DNA from: Cercophora sp. LCS_1
Taxonomy: Eukaryota > Ascomycota > Sordariomycetes > Sordariales > Lasiosphaeriaceae
Length of the DNA stretch: 64,000 bases
Direction: 5' to 3'
NCBI GenBank assembly: GCA_036250225.1
Contig: JAPZLL010000011.1
Span: 744,001-808,000 of the forward strand
Numbering within the stretch: position 1 is the stretch's first letter; every line of letters starts with the position of its first letter. The position numbers and the translations under genes were made by a program. The notes below the pieces were generated by a model that was not told the origin of the DNA, did no database searches, and saw nothing but the letters and a program-made list of their open reading frames with translations. Shown here one piece after another: positions 1 to 12,301 of the stretch.

Positions 1-441
1 GGCTCGGGGTAGCCACAGTCGCCACCACGTGTTAGGCAATTTGTGCTATTACATAAACACTTATGTTAGCCAGAGCTCTTCGAGACGACGGTGCTGGAGT
101 GCCGATGCCAGGCAGGCAGACACAAAACTAGTGGCTGGCTTGGCGGCCGTATGTTATACGGTACATGTATTGCACCTTGCTCCTGCTACCCGATGCACCG
201 CCCTAGATCTCGTCTTCTGCCATGTCCCGCCATGCAGGGCATACATGATGGATGTCCGCACGAGACACAGGGTTCTGACGGCAGCATCTTCCTATGCGTG
301 CTTTCGGGTCCAAACTCACCAGATGGGTTTGACCTCGTCGCATCTGATATGCCTTTGCTTGCAGGTGAGGCAGCCATTACGGCTTCTTTTATGTGCCCGT
401 CGCTTGCGGCCAGGCTGCAGAGGCGGGAGTTCTAGGGGCAT
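1..441 (-). CDS. Zn(II)2Cys6 transcription factor, 5' end only (gene continues past left edge)
   Basis: Exon 1 is 441-320 and exon 2 runs from 45 off the left edge. Exon 1 starts MPLELPP and has a basic run (GRKRRAHKRSR) before the first half of a zinc cluster, CLTCKQRHIRCDEVKPI. It ends in a good donor (TG|GTGAGT). After a 274-nt intron with a CTAAC-like branch site and TAATAG acceptor, exon 2 supplies CTNCLTRGGDC. Together they give Cys-x2-Cys-x6-Cys-x5-Cys-x2-Cys-x6-Cys, the complete binuclear cluster of fungal Gal4-type DNA-binding proteins. An in-frame ATG at 558 would add 39 residues, but 441 fits the usual short basic N-terminus better. The regulatory domain and targets lie outside the window, so the pathway cannot be named. 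Confidence 0.85.
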
Positions 442-2279
442 CTCGCAGATATTGTGAATGGGCGGTGGGTATTGAATGGTAGGTACGTTGATAGAGAAAC
501 AAGGAGACCAAAGGATGGAGCGGCCGTTGACGAACAACACCAGACCGTGAACTATCAAGCTCAGTCATACTTCTCCCCCAGGGTCCGGCGGTGTTGCCTA
601 GTGGGCCGGCTGTCTTTATATGAGAGTGAGTGAGAGGAGGGAGACAGCACAGAAGAAGCCCTGATCAATCCTATCGCAACACAAGGCCTCTTGCTGCACG
701 GAAGGGAGGATCATTTCCCTCGCCGGCCAGGTCGGCACGTTCCTCTAGGCTGCAGAATAGAGACAAGGCAGAGGACGAGAGGGTGGCATGGCAGCCCACG
801 ATGCAAGAGCTCGAGCAAACCCATGCGTGGTGGCTTGAGACCGCCCTTCGGCTTGAAGATCGCAGCGGAAAGGCCCCAATGGACGCTGCTTGGGGCTGAC
901 TCAGGCAAGGCCTGGGAAATTGCTCCATGACGAAGAGCAAGGCATAGCGATGACGGGGTCGCGTGGCCGACACTCCGCACGGTTCCGTGGTTGACTGTCA
1001 ATGGGGAGCCGGTGTCGCGCCAGGATCGTTGCTGGCCGCAGCCCTGTGTGGTAAGGTACCTAGGTAGCTGGGACCTTTTCCGCTCCGGTGTTGTGTGCAG
1101 ACCCAAGCCAAAAAGTCTAGCGTGTTGGGCTGGCTGATATGCAAGCCCTGTCGTCCTTGCAGCGAGCACTCAACCAAAGGAAGGTATCTGCTCGTCCTCC
1201 GGGTAAGGTAGGTAGGTTCCTAGGCTGCTGAGTGGGTCTGCTCGCGGCCTGGGGCAAGCCCGGCATCTCGGAGACGGTGGGGCCGGGCTGTTGCATCCCA
1301 AACTCGGGGTTTCCGCTGAAATAAGCGCAAGGGAAAAAACGACCAACCATGACCTCACCTGTCCCTTCCAACGGAGAATTCCGCAAAGCGGTCGATTGCA
1401 CTGCCGAGACGCGAATCCTTTTTCCAGACAGGTTGTGAGACACGAGCCAAAAGAGAAACAAGGCGCGGGAGTCCCGCACCGGTCCGATTCCGCACTCTTG
1501 TTTTCTCCCGGAATCTCTTCGCGTTGGGACAATCCAGTTGATGAATGCAAGTCTGCAGCAGGGTGTGGGGGCTTGCAGCTAGCTGCAGCTGGAGAGTTGG
1601 TGCCTGTTCCAAGTGGCAACCAACCATCGCCGGTGAGAGACCCCACAGACTGTGCTTGTAAAGTTGTACATACCTTACATACCTTAGGCGACCTCGGCAT
1701 CTAAAAATGGTTCCTGCTTGGCCTTTCCCTTCCCGTCACCCCTCGAGACTTGTAACCTATATCGAGCAAGCAAGTTGAGACCATCGGGTCGCGCCCCCCC
1801 CCCCCCCGGCCTTTCTTGCATTCGATCCTCGATAACCATGCATACGCGACCTAGACGGGCTGCACCCCCTCCTCATTACAAGACCCCAACATCAGACGGT
1901 CCGCCACATCCCGTCCTTCATAGCCCCCACATGTGTGGCCGAACTGGGCTCACCTCTATCCTCAACTCGGCGTCTGCCCTTTCCAGGCGCTCATCAACTC
2001 TGCGTGATCATAATTGCTTGATTGCAGCGCTGTTCTTACTCTATGTCACCGAAACCCCAACCGTTCAGCTCATCAGGGGCGTTGAATTGTACATAGTGCT
2101 CCCTCAATAATTCCTGATGGTCCTTCGCGTGTTCATCCCATATTTGACCAGGCCACTCCATGATTCCGCCGTAATCCCTCGCAGTCGCAGCATTTGATGC
2201 ATAGGATGCCTCCCAGGTCCCATGGCTCAACAGAGGGCAGTGCCCAGCACCTGGCCTCGGATGCAACAGTCGCGCTCCC
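442..2279. other. Gene-free interval, 1.8 kb
   Basis: This is the upstream region of the minus-strand zinc-cluster gene and the downstream region of TRS130. Several open frames of 75-180 codons occur on both strands, but none has recognisable domains or conserved-looking splice structure. It contains a 14-nt C homopolymer (1794-1807) and short GGTAGG/TACCT-type repeats near 1050-1215 and 1670-1690. Confidence 0.6.
1794..1807. repeat. C14 homopolymer
   Basis: Fourteen consecutive C residues lie in the gene-free interval. This is a simple repeat and a likely place for length error in assembly. Confidence 0.95.
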
Positions 2280-5200
2280 TCAAGCAACAACCCTGCCCGC
2301 GACCAAACCCTCTCTCTCACACTCCAGCACCAAGGGCCCTCCTCCAGGTCCGCTAGCATCCAGACTAAGGGTTACCTTGCCCCTGTCAGCAATGACGTGC
2401 ACCGTCTCTCCCAAGTTCCGGTAATCCGTCTCGCAGTGAAACCCCGTGCCACCGCCCACCTCGCGAATCTCGACGCTCGGGAAGGGTAGCCAACCCTCCC
2501 GCAACGGGACCAACAAGAGGGGTATATCCGCCTCTGTGTCTGGTGTCGAGGCCAGCCCTTCGTCGCCCGAGTCCGCGTCTGACATGGCCGGGATGACAAA
2601 ATGCCCCTTTCTCCTGCCGCCGAGTAGCCACGTGTCTGGCGGCGCCGTGATCTCGTATCCAAACTCCAGATCCTGTTCGCGCGCCCCACCGGTGGCAGCC
2701 GTGTCCCAGACTCGCGTCCACTTGAGGTGAAGCGTCGCCGGTAGAAGCTGGTTGGTGGTCACAGTTGGGTAGGCTGCCTGGCGGTCCTTGTCGGCCTCCA
2801 CCGACGCGAGTGGTTCCTGGAAGCGGATGTCCGCCGTGTGGACAATGGTGATGGCGGGGATGTCGACAGGAATCACAATTGAACTGAGTTGAACGGTCGA
2901 GGGCTCGGCATGCGGGATGGAGAGTTTTGCATGTCGGTTGACCCAGCCCCTGACGAACTCTGCCAGGTGCGACGCTGGGTCCGTTTCCGTCTTCGAGGCC
3001 GTCATGTGCCCGAGCCCCGGAAACTGCTTTTCCCAGCTGGTTTCGGCGAGAAATCTTGTCTGCAGTTCACCGAGCAGCGCCGCCTTCTCGAGGTCATAAG
3101 CCGTCAAGCTACTTTGCACACGAGAGATAACCTTGGAGGTGACCAGTGCCGAGTATTCTCCGAGTCCCGCCACTTTGAGCTCCTTGAGGAGAATCGATTC
3201 GAACAAGGCCTCGATTTCCTCCTGCAGCACACTGTAGTAGAGTTTGAGATGCATGGTTTGCTTCTTCTTTGGATTGATCTTGGATCCTGGTTTCCTCCTG
3301 ACCTTGTAAAGCAAGCTGGCAGGTTGTTTTGGGAATATCAGAATGGGATGGCTTGGAGGCGCTCCAAAGTGCGACTCGAACATGTCGGACCCGGCAAGTT
3401 CGCTTTTGAATAGTCGGAGCGGGCTCGCGCTCGCTGTGGAAACGGTAAATCTCGAAAACACGCAGTCGTGTTTGAAGACATCCTGAACATTGACGCCCAG
3501 CGCGAGAGTGATCGGGACCGACGACGTCTTCGCAAATGCAAAGTCCCCGTTATCCGTAGAGTAGGTCACTTCGGCCTTTACAGCCACGTTAAGGAGATCA
3601 TGCTCAATCGTAAAGGGGAACCTGATCTTGATCGAGCTCTCTGCCGGAATGGCCCCGAATGTGAAAGCCCCTTCAGTTCGCTTCAGGGGCTGCAGTGACC
3701 CCACGACCGAGGACTCGCTCATGAGAAGTCTCAGTCCGCCCGTAGCAGACTTGATCTTCACCTCACATGTCTTGATGTCGTTCCACCCCGTCAACACCTC
3801 AAGATCCAGTGAGTTGTTTTTATCGAGCCGGACCTCCTTTGTGGCGAGAAGCCGGGCATCAAGAGCGCTCGCGCGTTGGTACAGCACAACCTGAGGCTTT
3901 CTCAGAATGCTGAAAGCCTTGTCAACAGGCGCTCCGGCCTCTCGTTCGTGGTGCAATACGACATTGCTGCTGGATATGCGGACTTGATCGACCTCGTAAC
4001 TTCCCGGAATGACGACAGTACTCTGCAGCCTGATTCTGTTTTTCCCCGGCCTAATGGTTGTAGCACCCTTGCTTTGGAGCCATATCTCCTTGGTCCCACC
4101 GGTACCAGGACTCGTGATCCTCAGACTAATCTTTTGACCCTGAAAGGTGTCAACAAGAAGGCTGTGCAATTTTAACGAGACCGAGAAGCTATCTTGCCCT
4201 TCATCGTACAGCGGGGGCCCTTCTATCTCCACGTCGCAGAAAAGGTTGCTCAATGGTACCTTGACCTCCTTCTCGAGCGACGTCGAGACCTCTAGCAGAT
4301 CCGCAAAATATCCAGAGATGGATGATTTCTCGGGGTAAGTCTTCTCCGTTTCTGGCTTGGTTCGGAACAAAGACTTTTGCTGAATCCTATCCCTTTCGGC
4401 AGCCGCAGCTTTGCATAAAAGTTGGCGAAGAGCCTTGTTGACATAATCGTCAAGCTGGCGGAGCTCCTTGAGACATTTCGCATACATTATAAGGGTGGAG
4501 AGCTCGAGGAGACTCCATCCAGTCTCGCCAAAGAATGGGATTGTCCGGTAGAAATAAAAGGAGGCTTCGTGAAATTCCTGTAAATGAAATTTGAGGACTG
4601 CAAGGTCCGCCATGTTGGTCTGAATAGAGTGTTCGTGGCCGGCAACAGTATAGTGGCGGAGCGCCTTATCGGTCAGTATCTCATAGAGCTTGTAAAAGTT
4701 GTCGTCGCTTTCAAGCGCCACACGGAGGAGCTCGTTGCCCAAACCAGCGCTCAAGGCCGGCGCCACGGCATCGGGTGCTCGATGTTCCTGTGGTGATGAT
4801 TCTTCGGTCTCCAGGCTGATATCCTGCATCTCAGCAATGCCGGGTTCCCCTATTACGGGAACAGAAGCCCAACCGCCGGTCCAGCCTCTCTTCTTTCCAC
4901 GCTCCTCCAAAATATTGCGCGACAAGGCGTAAAGCTCTGCTCGCCGCGCCGCCAGTTCTTCGAGACCCGGCTTAAGGTAAGGAGAACCGGATGACGTATC
5001 ATCTGGCGGCCGAACTGGAGGAAACCCCATTGGACTCGGTGGTGGGCGTTGAGGAGTGCGTGTGTTGAGAGATGAAGCTCTTGCCGGATGCATCATGGTC
5101 TTTGGCTCCGGTATCGCAGCTTTTGGTTCATGGCCATCAGGCACCGCAAGGGTGGAGGGTGGAATTGGGAGCGACTTGGTTGAAGTTTGCGCCAGAATCT

Positions 5201-6914
5201 GCTGCGCTACCGAGAAAGCGAACGAGGCAACGATATTCTCAACAACCTGAATTTGGACAGGATCCATGGAGGTCTTCTCGGCTTCTTCAGGGGATGTCAG
5301 AGCCGAAAATATGTCTTTCCTCGCGATCATGGAGATCGCGGGGATGAATTCCAAAGTCCGCCTGCAGATTTCGGCAAGCTGCAAAAGATTCTCGGATTCA
5401 TCCGTCTGCTTCGGCAACGGTGTTACCGGCGCGACGCCCCGAGGAATCAGCTCTTGCTGCTCCTTAAGTTTGGCCAAGAGCTCCTCCCTCGTCGACCAAG
5501 CGTTGCCCATTCGGAGGAGGAGAGAGATCTGGCGAGCGAAAATATAGCAACGAAAATCGAAAAGCGAGACATTATTCGCCAAAATAAGTTCGCGGTATAG
5601 CTTCTTCGATGTGTTGATTGGGATGTCGTGAGCGTTGTCCGTGCCATTGTCGCCCAGCTGTAAATTGACCGATTCGTCATCCAAAACCTGATCGATGGAT
5701 TTTTGCGCAAGTGCCTTGAGTTCATCAGTGTACGGCAATAGCGCCCCCCCATGTGCCTCTGCTGAGCCCGTGACGGCTTGTTCCTGTAGAATAGCGTCAA
5801 GTCCGACACTGAGTTCGTCGTAGCCAACCAGGGCGTCTTCGACCAGTCCAACGCTCTCAAAACCTCTCGCCAGACCCTCCTTCAGAATGAAAAAGGTGCA
5901 AAAGTTCCAACCAGGCAACCCTCTCTGCCCGTCCCTTTCTTTGATGTCCTCCTCGTACTGGCCGACGCGCGTGTCGAAGCAGGATAGGATGAGCTCCTTG
6001 AACTTCCCAATCAAGTCCGTCCACGCATTTTCGCTGTCCTGCGCAGTCTCATGGTATCCAGTGGGCACGGCAGGGACCACTCGCGGTAGTAGATCGTAAG
6101 GGACGTCATTGATGCCGATCCGAACCTGTCTCACTCGATCGACCGCAGTCTTGCCAGACCCATTGAAGTCGCTCCGGAGCTTCTCCAACAGTGTGCTCGA
6201 CCCGCCCCGCCATCGAGACGTCGCCGTCTTGCCGTCCGATCCTGCCTCTGGAATCTTGGTATTAGCTGATCGGGGCTGTGTGGCAGCGACCGTATTCGGG
6301 ATGACCACGTGTACGATGAGCCATTCAAAGGCATCATGGTTCTCGGCGTTGCTGGCAGGCTTGGTTTGGGGCGTGTTTTGCTTGATCCAGTCTTTTATCT
6401 CGGCCCTGGTGGTCGACTTGTATGTCTCGTTGTCATCGCATCGCACCAGGAGCAGCTTGAGATAAGGAGTACGACGCAAGCCGGGGATCTGGTGTCGGCG
6501 TCCCTTGCCTCCAGCCCCTGGTACCCGGAGCGCAGTCGCTGTCGGGTCGGTTTGGTCGGTAGACCCAGGTCGTCCAGCGATAGGTGCTGTTTGGAATCCA
6601 TCGTCCCGGCTAGTTGAAGCGTCGGGCGCCCCCAGGTTCAAGGAAGACACGCGCGAAAGGCCCGGTAGCTCACTCCCCGCGGGCACAAGCTCAACGTGGA
6701 GCGTCTGGATGGAGCGCACTGGTCCATTATGCGATTGCCAATGAAGGTCGCGGAGTGGAAGTCGTGGGATCAAGCCCGGGGCGAGCAGCTTGTAGACATC
6801 GTGTGGGTCGTGGTACTCGACTGTGCAAGAGCCAAATCAGTTTACATTCGTCGGTAGGGGGGCAGCGGGACGAAGCCAACCTGTAACCTTTGAAGAGGAA
6901 AATAGCTGTTCCAT
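2280..6914 (-). CDS. TRS130: TRAPPII complex subunit Trs130 (TRAPPC10 family)
   Basis: Exon 1 is 6914-6881 (starting MEQLFSSSKVT), followed by a 60-nt intron (6880-6821) and a single long exon 6820-2280, giving 1524 residues. The splice restores the family-typical N-terminus TVEYHDPHDVYKLLAPGLIP, whereas the first ATG of the long exon lies inside it. Other TRAPPC10-like segments are PRLPLRDLHWQSH near the N-terminus and the helical region around HEASFYFYRTIPFFGETGW in the middle. In yeast, Trs130 is one of the subunits that turn TRAPP into the TRAPPII exchange factor for the Golgi Rab Ypt31/32. The region around residues 540-640 is rich in Pro and Ser and probably disordered. The gene is divergent from MRI1, 399 bp apart. 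Length is in the range of fungal homologues (about 1400-1500). Confidence 0.93.
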
Positions 6915-7313
6915 ACTGGACAGCGCAGCTGGTTCTATAACATGACCCCGCAGAGTCAAAACGACAAGCACAAGATGGTTACTGGATGCTGAGACTGTCG
7001 CCCGTGTTTGGTGACAAGAGGGTCACCAATTGGGAGCTGGGTCCAAGTTCTCACCGCCTTCCAGGGGTCTGTTCACCTTGACACGTTTAAGGACTAGCGC
7101 CATCTTTATCGCGTGCTCACCTTCAGGGATTGCCCCACCACAGCTCGTCGCGGGGTGGCGGGGCAGATCAGGAAGGGGCGAGAGACATTTTCAGTCGCAT
7201 TTTCAGTCGCATTTTGTGAGACGTTATTCGAAAGCTCCGTTGATGTTTGCTTCTATCCTTCGTTTCCCTTCTTTTTCTCTCCCGCGGCTGGCGTTCTTAC
7301 AAAATTAAGCAAC
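6915..7313. promoter_or_regulatory. Shared upstream region of TRS130 and MRI1
   Basis: The 399 bp between divergent start codons must hold both promoters. Close to MRI1, a 12-nt unit (CATTTTCAGTCG) is directly repeated at 7186-7197 and 7198-7209 and followed by another CATTTT. No clear TATA box was seen on either strand. A pyrimidine-rich stretch precedes the MRI1 ATG, as is common in fungal leaders. Confidence 0.55.
7186..7215. repeat. 12-nt tandem direct repeat upstream of MRI1
   Basis: Two perfect copies of CATTTTCAGTCG plus half of a third lie about 100-130 nt upstream of the MRI1 start codon, probably in its 5' leader or core promoter. The function is unknown. Confidence 0.9.
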
Positions 7314-8609
7314 ATGGCTACCCTTGAGGCCATCAAGTACTCGCGGGGCAAGTTGTTGGTTCTTGACCAGCTGCGACTGCCCCACGAACACCACTATGAT
7401 GAGGTTTCCACGAGTGAGGAAGCATTTGACTGCATTCGGTCCATGCGAGTACGAGGTACGTTGTGAGGTGGAACATGCACCAATTGTTGATCAATAACTC
7501 TTTGTTGCTATAGGCGCCCCTGCGATAGCTATTGTTGCCGCTCTTGCGCATGCTGTTGAACTGCACAACGGTAGCTGCGGTAAGTGGCGTGCATCCTAGA
7601 TGATGCAAAGGGCCGTCGGGAGGCTAATCTTCATGAAGTTGCCACAAGCCCCGAGGAGACGATTGGCCACATCGATTCTCGACTGGATTACCTACGAGAA
7701 AGCCGTCCAACGGCGGTTGATTTGTTCAACGCCATCGGGGTGCTCAAATCTGCTGTCCGGGCGGCCCGTGTTGAAGGCCTAGCGCACCCTGAGGCGAAAG
7801 ATGCCATCTTGAGTGCATACATTGAAGCAGCAGAAGCGATTTTGGCCAAAGACCTTCAAAACAACACATCAATCGGTGCTTTTGGTGCCGCCTGGCTGCA
7901 ACAGCAGTATAACGCCTCGCCAGACCGCAAAATCTCGGTCCTGACACACTGCAACACTGGTTCTCTGGCCACATCAGGACACGGCACCGCCCTTGGTATC
8001 ATTCGTAGTCTTCATGCCCAAGGGCTGCTCCAACATGCCTACTGCACCGAAACTCGTCCCTACAACCAAGGGAGCCGACTGACGTCTTTCGAGCTGGTAT
8101 TTGAAGGTATTCCTTCAACCCTCATTACAGATAGCATGGCAGGCGCACTTTTCGCCCTCCACCGCCAGTCCGCCAATATCGGCGCTGTGATCGTTGGGGC
8201 AGATCGCGTTGTTCGCAACGGCGACACGGCCAACAAAATTGGGACATATTCCCTCGCTGTGCTCGCTCGCCACCACGGCGTCAAGTTCGTTGTGGCTGCC
8301 CCAACCACGAGTGTCGATCTCGAAACCGAGACGGGAGCGGGTATCAAAATTGAGGAGCGCAAGAAGGAGGAGTTGACACAAATCTGCGGCGCGATCGTTA
8401 ACCCCGATGGGAGTGTCGACACCAGCAAGACCGCAAAGGTAGCTATCGCTGATCAGCGTATCGGCGTTTGGAATCCGGCTTTTGATGTCACGCCAAACGA
8501 ACTCATCGATGCCATCGTGACTGAGAAGGGGACTGTGGTGAAGGGGCCAGATGGTAAGTTCAACTTCAGCGAGGTGATGCCGGAGAGATGGGCGGCGATT
8601 GCGAAGTGA
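7314..8609 (+). CDS. MRI1: Methylthioribose-1-phosphate isomerase
   Basis: Exons 7314-7455, 7514-7579 and 7639-8609 give 392 residues, the normal family length. The enzyme converts 5-methylthioribose-1-phosphate to methylthioribulose-1-phosphate in the methionine salvage pathway. The eIF2B-like fold is evident from the N-terminal helices (RGAPAIAIVAALA, ESRPTAVDLFNAI). The catalytic Cys lies in LTHCNTGSLATSGHGTALG and the catalytic Asp in GADRVVRNGDTANKIGTY. Both introns (58 and 59 nt) have GT donors. The second acceptor is the weaker AAG, but it gives the only frame-preserving join between NGSC and ATSPEETIGH. The eIF2B subunits themselves lack this Cys/Asp pair, which supports the isomerase call. 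Confidence 0.95.
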
Positions 8610-8940
8610 AGCAATCCAGAGGACCCAATGTCTGGGCCATGATCAAAATACATACAAGAATCCCGCTTTCGTGATACTATCACAATCGATTTGAGCCAGT
8701 AGGGTGCTGTGATGATGGATGATTGGTGGTGATGCAGAGCGGGTCCAGTTGTGAATACCCCTGAAGACCCCTGGAAAGTCAGGGGTATTTGCAGACGTCT
8801 AAATAAGGCTAGCCCCCCAATGACCTCATCCCCCCAGCGGGGCATTGATCTGCCCGCGCCTACCCGACCGACTTCTCAGCGGAAACCACCCGGAAAGCAC
8901 ATGGCTTTTACCAGTCCCGTCATCCAAACGCCCAGCGGAA
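8610..8940. other. Intergenic region MRI1 to M20 peptidase
   Basis: This interval of 331 bp holds the MRI1 3' region and the promoter of the downstream peptidase. The two genes are in tandem. I see no further gene or clear motif. Confidence 0.5.
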
Positions 8941-10244
8941 ATGAAATCGGCCACACCGCTCTTGCTGTTCGGCAGCGCCCTACAAGCCTTTGCCTTGTCC
9001 GTTGACCACCAGAAGCCACTCACCTCCTCGGAAACAGCGGCACCGCCATACCGTGATTCGCTTCTCTCCCTTCACAAATCCCTGATCGACATTCCGTCCG
9101 TAACCTACTCCGGCCGCGAAGACGCAGCCGCTCACTTCCTCGCCGACTACCTCTCGCACCGCGGCTATGCGACCAAGCTCCAAGCAATCCCGCCACGCCA
9201 CGACGCCGGCGCCAACCAGACCCGCTACAACGTGCTCGCATGGCCCGCAGCCCGCTCCGTCTTCGACCCGTTGCGCAGCCGCAAGCCACGCGTGCTCGTC
9301 TCCTCGCACATTGACGTTGTTCCGCCCTTCATACCCTATTCCATCAGCCCCAGCACCGGCCCCGTCACGGGGGACACCGTGATCCACGGCCGGGGCTCCG
9401 TTGACGCCAAGGGGAGCGTCGCTGCGCAGATCACGGCAGTGGAGGAACTCCTTGCCAACGGGGAGGTCAACGCTGAAGACATCATGCTGCTGTATGTTGC
9501 GGGCGAAGAAACTACAGGTGACGGGATGCAGTTCTTCTCCAAGGCGAAACGTGAGCTCGACCCAGATGCCGAGTTCGAGGCGGCTGTATTCGGGGAACCG
9601 ACGGGGAATAAGCTCGCCTGTGGACACAAGGGGATATCAGGTGGGTGGCTGTATGCAAAGGGCAAAGCAGGACACTCGGGATATCCAGAACTGGGAAAGA
9701 GCGCGACCGAGTTGCTGATGAGGGCGCTGGTCAAGGCCCTCGACACCGATCTCGGAAGCAGCGAGAGGTACGGAAATACAACCGTGAATGTTGGGCGACT
9801 GGAGGGCGGGGTGGCTGGAAACGTGATCGCCGCCGATGCTAAGGCGTTGCTCACAGTCAGAATTGCGGCAGGGAATTATTCAACGGGTTTCGAGATTATG
9901 AGGGAGAGATTCGAAAAGATCCTGCACGACACTGATGATGAGGCGTTTACGATGGAGTGGAACTATAGCTACGGCCCGGTCGAGTGCAACTGCGACGTTG
10001 AGGGTGAGTAGTCTCCCTTCCCCGTGTTGTTGCATTGGATTGCTGACTGGGAACAGGCTTCGAAACAATCGTTGTGAACTACGGCACCGACGTGTCCAAC
10101 CTTAAGGGAAAGCACACCAGCTATCTGTACGGCCCCGGTACCATACTTGTCGCTCATGGTGACAATGAAGCACTCAAAGTGCGTGATCTGGAGGAGGCGG
10201 TTGAAGGTGTAAAACGCATCATTAAGTATGCGCTCTCGCAATGA
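8941..10244 (+). CDS. Secreted or vacuolar M20-family metallopeptidase
   Basis: Exons 8941-10003 and 10057-10244 (53-nt intron) encode 416 residues. The start MKSATPLLLFGSALQAFA is a signal peptide with a likely cleavage after QAFA; an upstream in-frame ATG at 8845 would hide it. M20 signatures are in order: SHIDVVPP near residue 122 (metal His and Asp), GRGSVDAKG near 150 (bridging Asp), GEET near 187 (catalytic Glu and metal Glu), and FGEPTGNKLACGHKG near 218. The C-terminal exon continues the second lobe of the catalytic domain. The family includes vacuolar carboxypeptidases, aminoacylases and deacetylases; the sequence alone does not fix the substrate. The gene is convergent with CDC43, about 100 bp away. 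Confidence 0.88.
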
Positions 10245-10344
10245 TTTTGGCATATCCGGCGTTCAAGAAACGGCCGTTTGTATTAAATTTGCTTGCTCTA
10301 TACCCTTGCATAGAACTTTTTGTTTGAACTTGTCCGAGTCAGTC

Positions 10345-11842
10345 TCAGCCAGCGAGACTAGCCAGCCATCCAGGTTTCTGGGCTCCCGGTTTCAATCCTA
10401 TTTTGACTGCCATGGCAGCCATTACCTTTGGCTCGCTGCCTTGCGACAATCCTTTTCTGGCCTTTTCAATCCTCCTCACTGTCTCAACCGGCACAGCGAG
10501 TGAGCTGTCGAGTCGATTTAGCCCCTTTCCAGCTAGGGTCGCTAGAATCGCCAGGCCGAAGCAGGCATGGTAGACATCGGGGGGTGCTCCAGGCGTCTTT
10601 CCGAACCCTCCGATTGGATGCTGCATTTTCTCGAGGAGAAACCGCCTGGCGGGCTGGTGTGTAATGAGGTCTTCCTTGCCAAGGGTGGACAGCGCCGCGC
10701 CCACCCACCAGAAGTAGCAGGTATCGGCTGTTTTGTTACAGCGGCCATTAAAACCAACATACCGTTGACTGTCTCCCAGGGAGAGGTCGGCGAGTGACTG
10801 GGGGAGCGCAAAATTCGGGTCATCGTCGTCGGATTCCTGACCATCATCGTCCTTTGCTTTTGTTTCAAGATAGACGAATTGGCGAGATGCGAGCCAATGC
10901 TCGAGCGCTGGCATGTTCCGGATTCCCCTATGAAGGATCTCGCTGGTGTGTGAGGCTTCACTGTCCTCGAGGGGACGGTCAAGAAGAGACAAGGCGTTGA
11001 TTGCACAGTATGCGTACCCGGCTGGACACAAAGTCAGCTCTACCAACGGGTTTGGTTGTGTACCTAGCTTACCATGTGGCTCTTCTGATGAGCTTCCAGC
11101 AAAGCCACCGTCATATGTCTGCGGTCTGTCAGTCCTGCAACAATCATATCAGCAACTCTCAGCTCACCTGACTGCCCAAGATATACTCCGCCAGTCCCTG
11201 GGTGTCGATATCCTCCACCCAACCTGCATCGCCCTCCTTGACGTCCCCCCTGAGCATCCAGCGTATTACTGTCGCCACATAACAATACCGCATATCGTAC
11301 CCGCCAGCAATGAACCACCCACGATCCGGCAACAAACGAAGTGCCTCCCCAAAACTTCCGTCGTCTCGTTGTAACCTCCTCAACCAACGCAGTGTCTTCA
11401 CCCGGTCCACACCCTTGAACGCATTTTCGCTCTCGCTGTCTTCGGTAAGCAAGGCGAGTAGCTGCAACGCAAACACTGTCGCAGCAATATTCGCCAGCCC
11501 GGAATGCTCCAACGAGCGACACCCGCTCTCGAAATCCCACTCGTCATATTGGCCCGGGGGGAAGACCAGTGTCGAAGTCCCGGAGAAACCACCATCGGGA
11601 TGTTGGTGTGAGAGAACCCATTGGCGCATCTGCGCGCGCTCCTCGCGCGTGACGAGCGACATCTGCTGTCCCGGTGGTGTGAGGATGGCGATGGAATTAA
11701 TGATGAAATAGGCAAGGGCCATACGGTTCCCTTCGTTGGAGAGATATATGCTTGGCAACGGTGAGCGAAGGCATCTCTTCCAGTATTTGAGGTGTCGCTC
11801 AATGTCGAGAACTTGTTCAGTCTCGTCCGCCATTTTCGTCAA
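10345..11842 (-). CDS. CDC43: Geranylgeranyltransferase type I beta subunit
   Basis: Exons 11842-11168, 11118-11073 and 11021-10345 give 465 residues; the introns are 49 and 51 nt. The small middle exon encodes TYDGGFAGSSSEEPH, a hallmark prenyltransferase repeat, and joins to AGYAYCAINALSLLD, another one. HPDGGFSGT and DGSFGEAL are earlier repeats, and GGFGKTPGAPPDVYHACFGL near the C-terminus is typical of the GGTase-I beta subunit. With the common alpha subunit it attaches geranylgeranyl to CaaL-type proteins such as Rho1 and Cdc42. A Met at 11833 is an alternative start. The acidic insert KAKDDDGQESDDDD is lineage-type low complexity. The gene is divergent from ILM1. Confidence 0.93.
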
Positions 11843-12301
11843 GACTTAAGAAAACAAAGGGGTAACTGGATTATGCTACCATGGAATTAGTTGACCTCTC
11901 GTCATCTCACCCAGCACCATTGAGGTGCCTGGCGGGGCCCAAACAACCCACCAAGGCGATGGCGGGAGCTCCCGCCTGAGCTGCCTACCGGGAAATGAGG
12001 GGCATCTCTCCAGCCACACTTGGGACTGGCGAGCGCCTGCCCAGCCTCTCCTTCTGCTTATCGCAGCAACGTACGTGGCCGATAAGCACAGCACCCCCGG
12101 TCAGCCAGTGTGACGAAACGAAGTGACGCCCGAAAAAAAAAGCGGCCACCGGAGGTCTCACAAGGACAGGAGGGAGCGAGCGCGCCGTCCGACGACATTC
12201 ATTTCCTCCCTCGCGACAGGAGGGACAGCTCACGACACCAAAACGACACACAACCGCCCTTCAGACTCGCCCCGGGAGCGTCCCCCGTCACCTCGCCCAT
12301 C
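11843..12301. promoter_or_regulatory. Shared upstream region of CDC43 and ILM1
   Basis: There are 459 bp between divergent start codons. The ILM1-proximal half is A-rich and GA-rich (an A-run near 12129). No specific binding site could be identified with confidence. Confidence 0.5.

Noticed and set aside
2036..2359. Minus-strand open frame of 107 codons overlapping the TRS130 stop
   Set aside because: Could be an extra 3' exon, but no acceptor or donor joins it in frame and TRS130 already has a normal length.
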